Shown: piece after piece, positions 43,374 to 51,158 of the stretch | Layout of the letters: each line of letters begins with the position of its first letter | How positions within the stretch are numbered: position 1 is the stretch's first letter | DNA from: Paenibacillus validus NBRC 15382 | GTDB taxonomy: Bacteria; Bacillota; Bacilli; Paenibacillales; NBRC-103111 | DNA: 64,000 nucleotides | Reading direction: 5' to 3' | Assembly: GCF_004000985.1 (NCBI RefSeq) | Contig: NZ_BIMH01000015.1 | Coordinates: forward strand, 1 to 64,000 | Position numbers and translations under genes: made by a program | The notes under the pieces: model-generated | Seen by the model: only the letters and a program-made list of their open reading frames with translations | Databases searched by the model: none | What the model was told of the DNA's origin: nothing

Positions 43374-43389
43374 GTTACTTTTTTGTAAC
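43374..43389 (+). promoter_or_regulatory. Candidate HxlR-type operator
   Basis: GTTACTTTTTTGTAAC has 5-base arms (GTTAC/GTAAC) around six T, resembling the TTAC-A/T-rich-GTAA sites of HxlR-family regulators. It lies between the divergent hxlR and PfpI-family genes. A second weaker pair, TTGTA-TGCAA, follows at about 43446-43465. Confidence 0.45.
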
Positions 43390-43481
43390 CAGCGCACAAA
43401 AAAGTGCATTCTTTTATAATTTCTTCACAGCGTATACAATCTAGCTTGTAAACAACTACGTTGCAAGGAGAGGTGATACGA

Positions 43482-44042
43482 GTGTCTAAGAAGGTATTGA
43501 TTTTGACAGGGGATGCTGTCGAAGCGTTAGAAGTATACTATCCCTATTACCGCTGTCTGGAAGAAGGCTTTGAAGCGGTGATCGCTTCCCCTACAGAACA
43601 GAAGGTGCTGCATACCGTCGTCCATGATTTTGAAGGATGGCAAACCTTCACGGAAAAACAAGGCTATAACATCGAGTCGCATGCTTCTTTCGAAAATATT
43701 AACCCTGAGCAATTTGATGCGTTAATCATTCCGGGGGGACGTGCGCCGGAGCATATTCGCCTTCATCCGGATTTTGCCAGACTTGCCGGCCATTTCTTCG
43801 AAAAAAATAAACCCATAATGATCCTATGCCATGCCAGTGTAGCTCTAACGGTAATTGCAGATCATATTAAGGGCCGCGAAATGACTGCTTACTATGCTTG
43901 CCGTCCGGAGGTTGAAGCGGCGGGCGCCAAATATATTGAGACTCGCTGCCACGTCGACCGTAACCTGGTCTCCGGGCATGCTTGGAACGACCTTCCACAG
44001 CTCATGAAAGAATTTGTTAAGCAAGTCCATGCAGTAAATTAA
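43482..44042 (+). CDS. DJ-1/PfpI family protein
   Basis: A 186-aa protein. The nucleophile region is PIMILCHASVALT (Cys near residue 115) and the conserved acid is in ALIIPGGRAPEHIRLHPDF. DJ-1/PfpI proteins act as glyoxalases, deglycase-like or general aldehyde-stress proteins. Start GTG 43482 follows AAGGAGAGGTG; the TTG at 43461 is rejected as lying upstream of it. The gene sits between the HxlR-type regulator and hxlA, which suggests a role in aldehyde detoxification together with formaldehyde fixation. Confidence 0.9.
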   Translation: MSKKVLILTGDAVEALEVYYPYYRCLEEGFEAVIASPTEQKVLHTVVHDFEGWQTFTEKQGYNIESHASFENINPEQFDALIIPGGRAPEHIRLHPDFARLAGHFFEKNKPIMILCHASVALTVIADHIKGREMTAYYACRPEVEAAGAKYIETRCHVDRNLVSGHAWNDLPQLMKEFVKQVHAVN

Positions 44043-44124
44043 GCTGTAGATACACTATTATACCAAATAAACAAACTATTAAAAACAAACACCAAAACCA
44101 TTCATGAAGAGGAGCGAATTAAAC

Positions 44125-44757
44125 ATGGAATTGCAATTAGCGTTGGATCTCGTAGACATCCCCGGAGCAAAGAAACTGGTGAAAGAAGTTGAGGCGTATG
44201 TAGATATCGTAGAAATCGGTACGCCGGTCGTCATTAACGAAGGCCTTAGAGCCGTAAAGGAAATTAAAGAGGCATTCCCTAATTTGAAAGTATTGGCTGA
44301 CCTGAAAGTCATGGACGCGGCCGGATACGAAGTTATGAAAGCATCCGAAGCCGGCGCCGATATCGTCACCATTCTCGGTGTTGCCGAAGATATGACGATC
44401 AAAGGTGCCGTGGAAGAGGCTAAAAAACAAAACAAAAAAATTCTGGTCGACATGATCGGCGTTAAAGATATCGCTGGACGCGCGAAAGAACTCGATGCCT
44501 TTGGCGTAGATTACATTTGCGTCCACACCGGTTACGATCTTCAGGCAGTCGGCAAAAACTCCTTTGAGGATCTGAACACGATCAAAAGCGTCGTGAAAAA
44601 TGCAAAAGTGGCAGTTGCAGGCGGCATTAAATTAGAAACGCTGCCGGAAGTCATTAAAGCAAAACCGGATCTTGTTATCGTCGGCGGCGGTATTACCGGT
44701 GCGGAAGATAAACAAGCTGTCGCAGCCGAAATGCAAAAATTGATCAAACAAGGTTAA
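44125..44757 (+). CDS. hxlA: 3-hexulose-6-phosphate synthase
   Basis: A 210-aa orotidine-decarboxylase-fold aldolase that condenses formaldehyde with ribulose 5-phosphate. The sequence MELQLALDLVDIPGAKKLV, EIGTPVVINEGLRAVKEIKE, VLADLKVMDAAGYE and VDYICVHTGYDLQA matches the Bacillus subtilis enzyme closely, including its 210-aa length, which is why I take ATG 44125 over the in-frame ATG at 44104. GAGGAG lies 11 bases upstream. Four bases separate it from hxlB. Confidence 0.97.
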   Translation: MELQLALDLVDIPGAKKLVKEVEAYVDIVEIGTPVVINEGLRAVKEIKEAFPNLKVLADLKVMDAAGYEVMKASEAGADIVTILGVAEDMTIKGAVEEAKKQNKKILVDMIGVKDIAGRAKELDAFGVDYICVHTGYDLQAVGKNSFEDLNTIKSVVKNAKVAVAGGIKLETLPEVIKAKPDLVIVGGGITGAEDKQAVAAEMQKLIKQG

Positions 44758-44760
44758 TTT

Positions 44761-45315
44761 ATGAGCACTTCTTATTTAGCTGAAATCATAAAAGAATTAA
44801 ATCGTACGGCCGACTTCGTCGCTGATCGGGAAGTTGAAGATTTGGTCGATCGTATCCTTCAATCCAAGAAGGTGTTTGTGGCCGGCGCGGGCAGATCCGG
44901 GCTGATGGTACGGGCTTTCGCCATGCGCATGATGCAAATGGGCATTGAAGCTTATGTAGTCGGCGAAACCGTAACCCCTAATTTGGAGAAGGGCGACACC
45001 TTAATCATCGGATCCGGTTCAGGAGAGACGCGAACTTTAATACCGGTAGCCGAGAAAGCCAAAAGTCTGGGGGGATCGGTCGCCGTGATTACCATTTCCC
45101 CGGAATCCACGCTTGGCAAGCTATCGGATATTACGGTGAAAATGCCCGGCTCGCCGAAAGAGCAGGAGGGCAGCGCCTATCAAACCATACAGCCGATGGG
45201 GGCATTATTTGAACAATCCCTCTTACTCGTTTGCGACGCCGTCATATTGAAGATGATGGAGAAGCAAGGACTTGATTCCCGGACGATGTTTGGCCGACAT
45301 GCCAATTTGGAGTAG
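44761..45315 (+). CDS. hxlB: 6-phospho-3-hexuloisomerase
   Basis: A 184-aa SIS-domain isomerase converting 3-hexulose 6-phosphate to fructose 6-phosphate. The motifs VFVAGAGRSGLMVRAFAMRM, ETVTPNLEKGDTLIIGSGSG and the C-terminal DAVILKMMEKQGLDSRTMFG are characteristic. It follows hxlA directly and is closed by a perfect terminator, so hxlA-hxlB form the formaldehyde-fixing module. Confidence 0.97.
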   Translation: MSTSYLAEIIKELNRTADFVADREVEDLVDRILQSKKVFVAGAGRSGLMVRAFAMRMMQMGIEAYVVGETVTPNLEKGDTLIIGSGSGETRTLIPVAEKAKSLGGSVAVITISPESTLGKLSDITVKMPGSPKEQEGSAYQTIQPMGALFEQSLLLVCDAVILKMMEKQGLDSRTMFGRHANLE

Positions 45316-45337
45316 CTGAAAACTCGTACACAACTGA

Positions 45338-45369
45338 AAATAGTCCTCGCTGTTCGGCGAGGACTATTT
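45338..45369 (+). terminator. Terminator after hxlAB
   Basis: AATAGTCCTCGC and GCGAGGACTATT form a perfect 12-bp stem with loop TGTTCG, followed by TATC and preceded by AAA. Read-through or the region at 45381 must supply zwf transcription. Confidence 0.85.
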
Positions 45370-45380
45370 ATCAGACATCA

Positions 45381-45420
45381 GCATTTTCCTCGAAAGGCTC
45401 CGATCAGGAGCTTTTCTTAA
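45381..45420 (+). repeat. 40-bp repeat with hairpin, copy 1 (zwf leader)
   Basis: GCATTTTCCTCGAAAGGCTC, then CGATCAGGAGCTTTTCTTAA. Its core folds as AAAGGCTCC-GATCA-GGAGCTTTT (9-bp stem, one G-U) with TTTTCTT, like a terminator/attenuator, 44 bases before the zwf start. A copy with about 90% identity is at 52367-52407 in the add leader. Function unknown. Confidence 0.6.
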
Positions 45421-45463
45421 ATATAGATCCGTCAGGAATCGGAATTAAAGGGGGGAAAGAATC

Positions 45464-46978
45464 ATGGATCCAATTACTTTTGTTTTGTTTGGATCGACCG
45501 GGGACTTGGCGAAAAGAAAAATATTCCCGGCGCTGTACAACTTATTTTTGGAGCAAAAATTACCCCAATCTTTTTCGGTTATCGGCTTGGGACGAAAAAC
45601 GTTTACGGATGCCGAATTTCAACATTATGTCGAGCAATCTTTACGCACCTTTTCCAGACGCAAGCCTGAAGCGCAGGAGCGGCTGGAGGAATTTCTGGAC
45701 TGCATCCGCTATTATGCTTTGGATGTTACGAACAAGGAAGGATACGTGGGGCTGCTCAAGCTCATTCAAGAGCGGGAAGAGCAGTTAAACATTCCTGAAA
45801 ATCGGATGTTTTACTTGTCTGTCGCCCCCGAATTTTTTGACGTAATTGCTTCCCGTATCAAGGAGAGCGGTTTAGGCGAGACCAAAGGCTGGAAGCGTCT
45901 TATTATTGAAAAACCTTTCGGGCACGACTTACAATCGGCCCGCGAATTAAATCATAAATTAAGCCAATCTTTTGAAGAAGATGAAATTTTCCGGATCGAT
46001 CACTATCTTGGAAAGCCTATGGTGCAAAATCTCGAAACGCTGGTGGCTGCCAATCCGCTGCTTAAAGCGTTATGGAGCAATCAATATATTGCCAATATCC
46101 AAATTACGGCGAGCGAAACGGTCGGCGTCGAAGAGAGAGCCGGCTACTACGAAACTGCCGGAGCGATCCGGGATATGTTTCAGAACCATATGCTGCAGCT
46201 GCTGATGATGACGGCTATGCACCTGCCTGCCCGAATCACGGAGAAAAATGTTCGCCAGCAGAAGATTCATTTATTGAAATCGTTACGCCGCCTATCCAAA
46301 AAGGATGCGGCAAACCACGTCGTCCGGGGTCAGTATGGCGCTGGAGACATTCAAGGCCAAGCCGTTGCTGCCTATCGTGAAGAGCCTGGGGTTGACGCTT
46401 TCTCGATGACCGATACGTTTGTTGCCGCGCGGCTTTGGATTGACGACTTTTTCTGGAATGAGGTTCCGATTTACATTCGGACCGGCAAAAGAATGAAGGA
46501 AAAGTCGACACGCATCACCGTTGAATTTAAAGACCGGTTCAAGGAACCGTACGGGAATGCCAACCAGGCCGTTCCGAACCTGTTGACGATTCAAATCAAT
46601 CCGGATGAAAAGATAACGCTGCAGCTGAATAGTAAAAATCTGCTGCACAACGGACAGATGGAACCTGTCATGATGGACTTCTCGATGGATGCCAGTCAGA
46701 TGCCGGAAGCTTACGAGCTTTTAATATTCGACGCGCTGAGAGGCGATGCGACGTTCTTCGCCCATTGGGAGGAAGTGGAGCTGGCCTGGGAGTGGGTGCA
46801 GCCCGTTCTCGAGGCTTTTGCCGAAAACCAGCTGCCTCTACACTTGTATCCATCGGGTTCGTACGGTCCGGCGGCGGCCCACCGTTTATTGGAGGAGCAA
46901 GGGTTTCGCTGGTGGCCGGATGAAGAAGCGGTGGATGTCAGGGAAATGACGCTGCACGTCACAGCTTCAGCACCATAA
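45464..46978 (+). CDS. zwf: Glucose-6-phosphate 1-dehydrogenase
   Basis: A 504-aa G6PD. The nucleotide motif is LFGSTGDLAKRKIFPALYNL, the substrate/catalytic motif is RIDHYLGKPMVQNLETL (catalytic His and Lys), and GYYETAGAIRDMFQNHMLQL is conserved. It oxidises glucose 6-phosphate (NADP+) to 6-phosphogluconolactone. Placed after hxlAB it returns the carbon of fixed formaldehyde to ribulose 5-phosphate through gnd. ATG after AAAGGGGGG. Confidence 0.97.
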   Translation: MDPITFVLFGSTGDLAKRKIFPALYNLFLEQKLPQSFSVIGLGRKTFTDAEFQHYVEQSLRTFSRRKPEAQERLEEFLDCIRYYALDVTNKEGYVGLLKLIQEREEQLNIPENRMFYLSVAPEFFDVIASRIKESGLGETKGWKRLIIEKPFGHDLQSARELNHKLSQSFEEDEIFRIDHYLGKPMVQNLETLVAANPLLKALWSNQYIANIQITASETVGVEERAGYYETAGAIRDMFQNHMLQLLMMTAMHLPARITEKNVRQQKIHLLKSLRRLSKKDAANHVVRGQYGAGDIQGQAVAAYREEPGVDAFSMTDTFVAARLWIDDFFWNEVPIYIRTGKRMKEKSTRITVEFKDRFKEPYGNANQAVPNLLTIQINPDEKITLQLNSKNLLHNGQMEPVMMDFSMDASQMPEAYELLIFDALRGDATFFAHWEEVELAWEWVQPVLEAFAENQLPLHLYPSGSYGPAAAHRLLEEQGFRWWPDEEAVDVREMTLHVTASAP

Positions 46979-47021
46979 CAGGAGAACGACCCGAATCTTG
47001 ACATCAGGAGGATAGCGTCAT

Positions 47022-47927
47022 ATGAAAATCGGATTAGTCGGTTTAGGTAAGATGGGTTTAAATTTGGGCAAAAATTTAATGGATCACAAGCACGAAGTGG
47101 TTGCTTTTGATTTAAATACGGACGCGGTGGCCGAAATGAAAAGCTACGGGGCACAGGGCGCATCCGGGCTGCAAGAGCTTGTTCAAGCTTTGCCGGTTCC
47201 GCGGATTGTATGGATTATGGTGCCCCATTCGGCGGTGGATACCGTCATCGGTCAAATAACGCCGCTCCTGTCCCAAGGCGATATTGTCATCGAAGCGGGG
47301 AATTCGCACTATAAGGAATCGATTCGCCGATACAATCAGTTGAAAGAAAAAGGGATTCACTTTATGGATGCCGGAACTTCCGGAGGTATGGAGGGCGCCC
47401 GGCACGGGGCCTGCTACATGGTTGGCGGGGACCCGGAAGCATGGCGTGTAGTGGAGCCCATCTTCCGCGACACCGCCGTGGACCAAGGCTATTTGTATGC
47501 GGGTAAAGCCGGGAGCGGCCACTACCTGAAGATGGTTCATAACGGAATCGAATACGGCATGATGGCCGCTATCGGTGAAGGCTTCGAGGTGTTGGAGAAA
47601 AGCGGGTTTGATTTCGACTATGAGCAGGTGGCCCGGGTCTGGAATCACGGCTCCGTCATCCGTTCCTGGCTGATGGATTTGACGGAACGCGCTTTTTCCA
47701 AAGATGCCAAGCTGGATGAGATCAAAGGTGTGATGCATTCCTCCGGCGAAGGCAAATGGACGGTGGAGGAAGCTATGGATCTTCAGACAGCGACGCCGGT
47801 CATTGCCATGTCTCTGCTGATGCGCTACCGTTCCCTGGATCACGATACGTTCACAGGCAAAGTCGTAGCCGCTCTGCGGAACGAATTTGGCGGGCATGCC
47901 GTGGAGAAAAGCACCGTTACGGTGTAG
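47022..47927 (+). CDS. gnd: 6-phosphogluconate dehydrogenase, decarboxylating (short, YqeC-like)
   Basis: A 301-aa enzyme of the short NAD-preferring 6-phosphogluconate dehydrogenase group. Motifs are GLVGLGKMGLNLGKNLMDHK (Rossmann), DAGTSGGMEGARHGACYMVG and the catalytic SGHYLKMVHNGIEYGMM (Lys and His-Asn). The shorter length, compared with about 470 aa for GndA, fits YqeC-type proteins. It decarboxylates 6-phosphogluconate to ribulose 5-phosphate and CO2, closing the formaldehyde oxidation cycle. RBS AGGAGG, terminator follows. Confidence 0.93.
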   Translation: MKIGLVGLGKMGLNLGKNLMDHKHEVVAFDLNTDAVAEMKSYGAQGASGLQELVQALPVPRIVWIMVPHSAVDTVIGQITPLLSQGDIVIEAGNSHYKESIRRYNQLKEKGIHFMDAGTSGGMEGARHGACYMVGGDPEAWRVVEPIFRDTAVDQGYLYAGKAGSGHYLKMVHNGIEYGMMAAIGEGFEVLEKSGFDFDYEQVARVWNHGSVIRSWLMDLTERAFSKDAKLDEIKGVMHSSGEGKWTVEEAMDLQTATPVIAMSLLMRYRSLDHDTFTGKVVAALRNEFGGHAVEKSTVTV

Positions 47928-47962
47928 GACGCGTTTTGAAGGATTTTATCGAAAAGCGGAAT

Positions 47963-48004
47963 AAAAAAATCACGGGTTACGATGTCGTAACCCGTGATTT
48001 TTTT
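47963..48004. terminator. Terminator after gnd
   Basis: AAAAAATCACGGGTTACG and CGTAACCCGTGATTTTTT form a long perfect stem with A and T runs at its base, closing gnd; the convergent gene at 48027 can use it too. Confidence 0.92.
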
Positions 48005-48026
48005 ATGAGTTCAAACCTCCGAAAAA

Positions 48027-48932
48027 TCATGTACGCGTCATAGCAGCATGCAATTTCTGCAGCCCGGCGGCGTTCACCAGAACGATGCCGAATATGATGA
48101 GGATGCCCCCTGCCGCGGTAAGCCAGGATAAGGCTTCGTTATACAACAGGCTGCCAAGCGTCATGGCAATCAGCGGTGAAACATACAGCCACGTTGACGG
48201 GAACACCGGGTTCGTCCTGGAGACGAGCCAATAGAACAAGCTGTGCCCGACCATGGAGCCGATGACGGTCAAGTACACGAGTGAGCCTGCGCCGGAAAGC
48301 GTGGCGTAGGGCGCGAGATCGATCCGCTCCGTGAGCAGGGACAAGATCAGGAGCAACGCGCCGCCGTGCATCATCTGTGCAGCATTGAGCGCGATCGGCG
48401 ACGTATCGGGAAATCGGGTGATCACTTGTTTGGTGTACAAGGCTCCCGACGAATAGCTCAGCTCGCCCAGTAAAATCAGTACACAGCCCAGCACCCACAG
48501 CATGCTCATCCCCAGCGATAAGCCGGGCAGCAGCAGCAGGACGACGCCGGCAAAGCCGATCGCACAGCCGGCAGCGGATGCGGCGGTTGGCTTCTGGCGG
48601 TGCAGGAGCGCTTGGAGCAGCAGCATCATGATCGGTCCTGTCGCCGAGAGCACGGCGGCCAGACCGGATGCGACATATTGCTCGGCCCAGTACAGCGTTG
48701 AGAACGTACCGAATGTAAGGCCCGTGCCGGTAAGCAGCGTTTCTTTACGCCACAGCAGCGACAGCCGGGTTCGGCGCTTCCCCAGCATATACAGAAACAG
48801 AATCAGGCCCGCAGCCAAGAAGCGGATGCCGGCCGAGAAGAAGGGAGCGGCTCCCGCATCGATTCCCGCCTTAATAACTAGAAACGTTGTGCCGAAGATG
48901 GCGCACATGAACAAATAACCGAACAGGATCAT
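48027..48932 (-). CDS. EamA family (DMT) transporter
   Basis: A 301-aa membrane protein with ten hydrophobic segments in two EamA repeats (the first starts MILFGYLFMCAIFGTTFLVI with AGIDAGAAPFFSAGIRFLAA; the second has SYSSGALYTKQVITRFPDTS and ALSWLTAAGGILIIFGIVLV). Members export amino acids, nucleosides or other small metabolites. ATG 48932 is chosen because AAGGAGG is six bases upstream; the frame extends 44 codons further without a site. Divergent from a MocR regulator that probably controls it. Confidence 0.9.
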   Translation of the reverse strand: MILFGYLFMCAIFGTTFLVIKAGIDAGAAPFFSAGIRFLAAGLILFLYMLGKRRTRLSLLWRKETLLTGTGLTFGTFSTLYWAEQYVASGLAAVLSATGPIMMLLLQALLHRQKPTAASAAGCAIGFAGVVLLLLPGLSLGMSMLWVLGCVLILLGELSYSSGALYTKQVITRFPDTSPIALNAAQMMHGGALLLILSLLTERIDLAPYATLSGAGSLVYLTVIGSMVGHSLFYWLVSRTNPVFPSTWLYVSPLIAMTLGSLLYNEALSWLTAAGGILIIFGIVLVNAAGLQKLHAAMTRT

Positions 48933-48971
48933 CGCGGTTCCTCCTTTTGATCCATCGTACAGGAGGAAGCG

Positions 48972-49001
48972 TAGAACAGATGAAATGGAATAGAACAGAT
49001 G
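48972..49001. promoter_or_regulatory. Direct repeats, probable MocR operator
   Basis: TAGAACAGATG occurs at 48972-48982 and 48991-49001, start-to-start 19 bases (nearly two helical turns). Direct repeats in divergent promoter regions are typical sites of MocR/GabR-type regulators. They lie between the EamA and MocR genes. Confidence 0.6.
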
Positions 49002-49052
49002 GGCCAGGAATGAGGTACAATAGGAGAAGTTGAACCAAAGGATGTGGCATGG

Positions 49053-50519
49053 ATGCCGAGACAATCTTATTCAACCGGTCAATCGTACCGGTTATTCGAG
49101 CAGGTGTACGATCACATCGAGAACCGGATCCGGCGCGGCGACTGGAAGGAGCATGAGAAGCTGCCGTCCATCCGGCAGCTTGCCCAAGAGCTTCAGGTTC
49201 ACCGGCTGACCGTATTTCGCGCTTACCGGCTGTTGGTGGAGCAGGGAAAAGTATATGTCAAGGACAAGTCGGGTTACTTCTTACAGCCAAGTGGTTCTCA
49301 GATGCCGGAGGCCGTGGACGCGCTGGTGCCCGCTTATGAGACGGTGAATCATTTGTCTGAAATTCATCGCATCCCGGTCGCTTACCAATTGTCCGAGGCG
49401 ATCATTGATCCGAACCTCCTTCCGAATATGTATTTGACGGATTATGTAAAGAGGGTGTTCGATCTGTATCCGAAGGTGCTGGCCACCTACTCCCCGGTAC
49501 AGGGGGATGAGGAGCTGCGGGAGGCGTTGTGCCGGTATTTCACGAAGCGACACCTGTTTCATCTGACAGCGGATGAGATCCTCATTACATCTGGAGCGCA
49601 GCAGGCGATTAATCTGATTGCCCGTATCCTGGTGAAACCGATGGATACGATATTGCTGGAGAGGCCGACGTATAGCGTGGCCTATGATATTTTCCGCCAG
49701 CAGGGGGCGCAGATCATTCCTGTGGACATTCACCCGGACGGTTATAATCTCGAGCAGGTGGAGGGGTGCATGCGCCGGTATAAGCCTCGTCTGTTCTATA
49801 TGAACCCGACGTTCCACAATCCGACGGGTTATACGGTTCCGGTCGAACAGCGCAAAAAACTGGTGGAGCTGGCGGAACGATACCGGTGCTTGCTGGTGGA
49901 TGACGATACGTGCTACGACATTTATTTCGACCGGGAGCCGCCGCCGCCGTTGTTCACTTATGACACGGAAGGCTGCGTGATCTACATCCGCGGGTTTAGC
50001 AAATATGTCTCCCCCGGGCTTCGGGTTGCCGCTGTTATGAGCAGACCGCCGCTCATGAAGCCGCTGCTGACCGCCAAGTCGTTATCGGACAACGGCTCTC
50101 CGCTGTTGAACCAGAAGATGTTTTTGCATTATTTTACATCGGACCGGCTGCAGCAGCATCTCAAGAAGCTTCGTATCGCTCTCCAAATCCGTAAAGAGAT
50201 CGTGGAGGAGGAGCTTGCGGCTACCGATTGGCAATGGATCAGCCCGCAGGGCGGATTGAATTTGTGGGTGCGCCTGTCTGGCGGCCTATCGGCCGAGAAG
50301 CTGCTGGCCGCAAGCATGCGGCAGTCGATTTCCTTTGTCCCCGGTATCATCTGCGATCCGAAGCGGGAGCTGACCTCCTGGGCGCGCGTCAGCTACTCCT
50401 ATGCGAACGAGCCGCAGCTGAGGGAAGGGATGCGGAAGCTGATTGCTCTTGCAGGTTCGATGGACTCATGGAGCATCAATCGTGGCGGTGGACGGTCTAA
50501 AGCAGGCGGAAAAGCATAG
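49053..50519 (+). CDS. MocR/GabR-type regulator (GntR HTH fused to aminotransferase domain)
   Basis: A 488-aa protein. Residues 1-75 are a GntR winged helix (IENRIRRGDWKEHEKLPSIR, QLAQELQVHRLTVFRAYRLL). Residues 110-480 are a fold-type I aminotransferase domain with the PLP-binding Lys in YIRGFSKYVSPGLRVAAVMS and NPTFHNPTGYTVPVEQRKKL. These regulators use PLP-bound ligands such as GABA, amino acids or PLP itself. ATG 49053 is taken as start with AAAGGA about 10 bases upstream. Divergent from the EamA transporter. Confidence 0.92.
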   Translation: MPRQSYSTGQSYRLFEQVYDHIENRIRRGDWKEHEKLPSIRQLAQELQVHRLTVFRAYRLLVEQGKVYVKDKSGYFLQPSGSQMPEAVDALVPAYETVNHLSEIHRIPVAYQLSEAIIDPNLLPNMYLTDYVKRVFDLYPKVLATYSPVQGDEELREALCRYFTKRHLFHLTADEILITSGAQQAINLIARILVKPMDTILLERPTYSVAYDIFRQQGAQIIPVDIHPDGYNLEQVEGCMRRYKPRLFYMNPTFHNPTGYTVPVEQRKKLVELAERYRCLLVDDDTCYDIYFDREPPPPLFTYDTEGCVIYIRGFSKYVSPGLRVAAVMSRPPLMKPLLTAKSLSDNGSPLLNQKMFLHYFTSDRLQQHLKKLRIALQIRKEIVEEELAATDWQWISPQGGLNLWVRLSGGLSAEKLLAASMRQSISFVPGIICDPKRELTSWARVSYSYANEPQLREGMRKLIALAGSMDSWSINRGGGRSKAGGKA

Positions 50520-50581
50520 CGGTTAAGTGCCGGCAAGCCGACATGGGGCGGCTGGCTGAAGCTCAAGCGAGAAGAAGACAA

Positions 50582-50612
50582 ACAGACGCTGCGCCCGAGG
50601 CGCAGCGTCTGT
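50582..50612. terminator. Bidirectional terminator
   Basis: ACAGACGCTGCGCC and GGCGCAGCGTCTGT form a perfect 14-bp stem with loop CGA, between the convergent mocR and the small gene at 50629. Confidence 0.85.
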
Positions 50613-50628
50613 CTGTCTGGGGGGACAG

Positions 50629-50970
50629 TTACTTGTTGACGTAGAGGTACGGTGTCCGGATCACGCTGTAGGTTCCTTCAATCATTTCCTCGGTAATAAT
50701 GTTCGCTTTAAGCAAGGCGGAAATTTTCGCTTGATCCGGTTTTGATACGTTCTTCCATAGCTGCGGATCCGGCAGCGCGTCGAATAACAGGTGGTCGACG
50801 AATTGCTTTTTCTCTTGATAAATGACTTTTACCGTGTAGTCGTTGACGTGCAGCTCCGCGCTTTCCGGGTACATCGAGAGGATGTCTCTGCGAATCGATT
50901 CGAGCTCGTCTTCTATTTTTTTGTGCTGATCCTTCAGTTCGCAATAACGCGCCAGTTTATTAAAGTCCAT
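50629..50970 (-). CDS. Small protein of unknown function (113 aa)
   Basis: The family is not recognised. The N-terminal 40 residues are charged and likely helical or coiled coil (ARYCELKDQHKKIEDELESI), followed by a beta-like stretch (AELHVNDYTVKVIYQEKKQF) and a helical C-terminus (KPDQAKISALLKANIITEEM, ending TPYLYVNK). No signal peptide or membrane segment. ATG with GAGGTAATCCCC upstream. It is bounded by a perfect terminator on the 3' side. Coding is supported by normal codon use and the ribosome site, but it could be a phage-like or regulatory small protein. Confidence 0.75.
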   Translation of the reverse strand: MDFNKLARYCELKDQHKKIEDELESIRRDILSMYPESAELHVNDYTVKVIYQEKKQFVDHLLFDALPDPQLWKNVSKPDQAKISALLKANIITEEMIEGTYSVIRTPYLYVNK

Positions 50971-51088
50971 GGGGATTACCTCGCTTTTGCCTCGATTTAT
51001 ACTTCATGACTATGCAGGAGACAAGCGTATTAGACTCAAATGGCAAACTTTGCGCGGAGGCGTGACGCCTGTTCAGGATCGCCGCAAA

Positions 51089-51145
51089 AAGCGCCTATCG
51101 GGGCACGACTCCGTCTTGGACGGGTTTGTGTTCCGGCAGGCGCTT
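51089..51145. other. Nested palindrome between small gene and add
   Basis: AAGCGCCT and AGGCGCTT are perfect outer arms; inside lie CGG/CCG, CAC/GTG and CCGTC/GACGG in nested order with TTG as apical loop. The 188-base gap 50971-51158 has no gene I can support. The element could terminate add or be a structured RNA or repeat. Confidence 0.5.
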
Positions 51146-51158
51146 CTTTGCGCACTTC

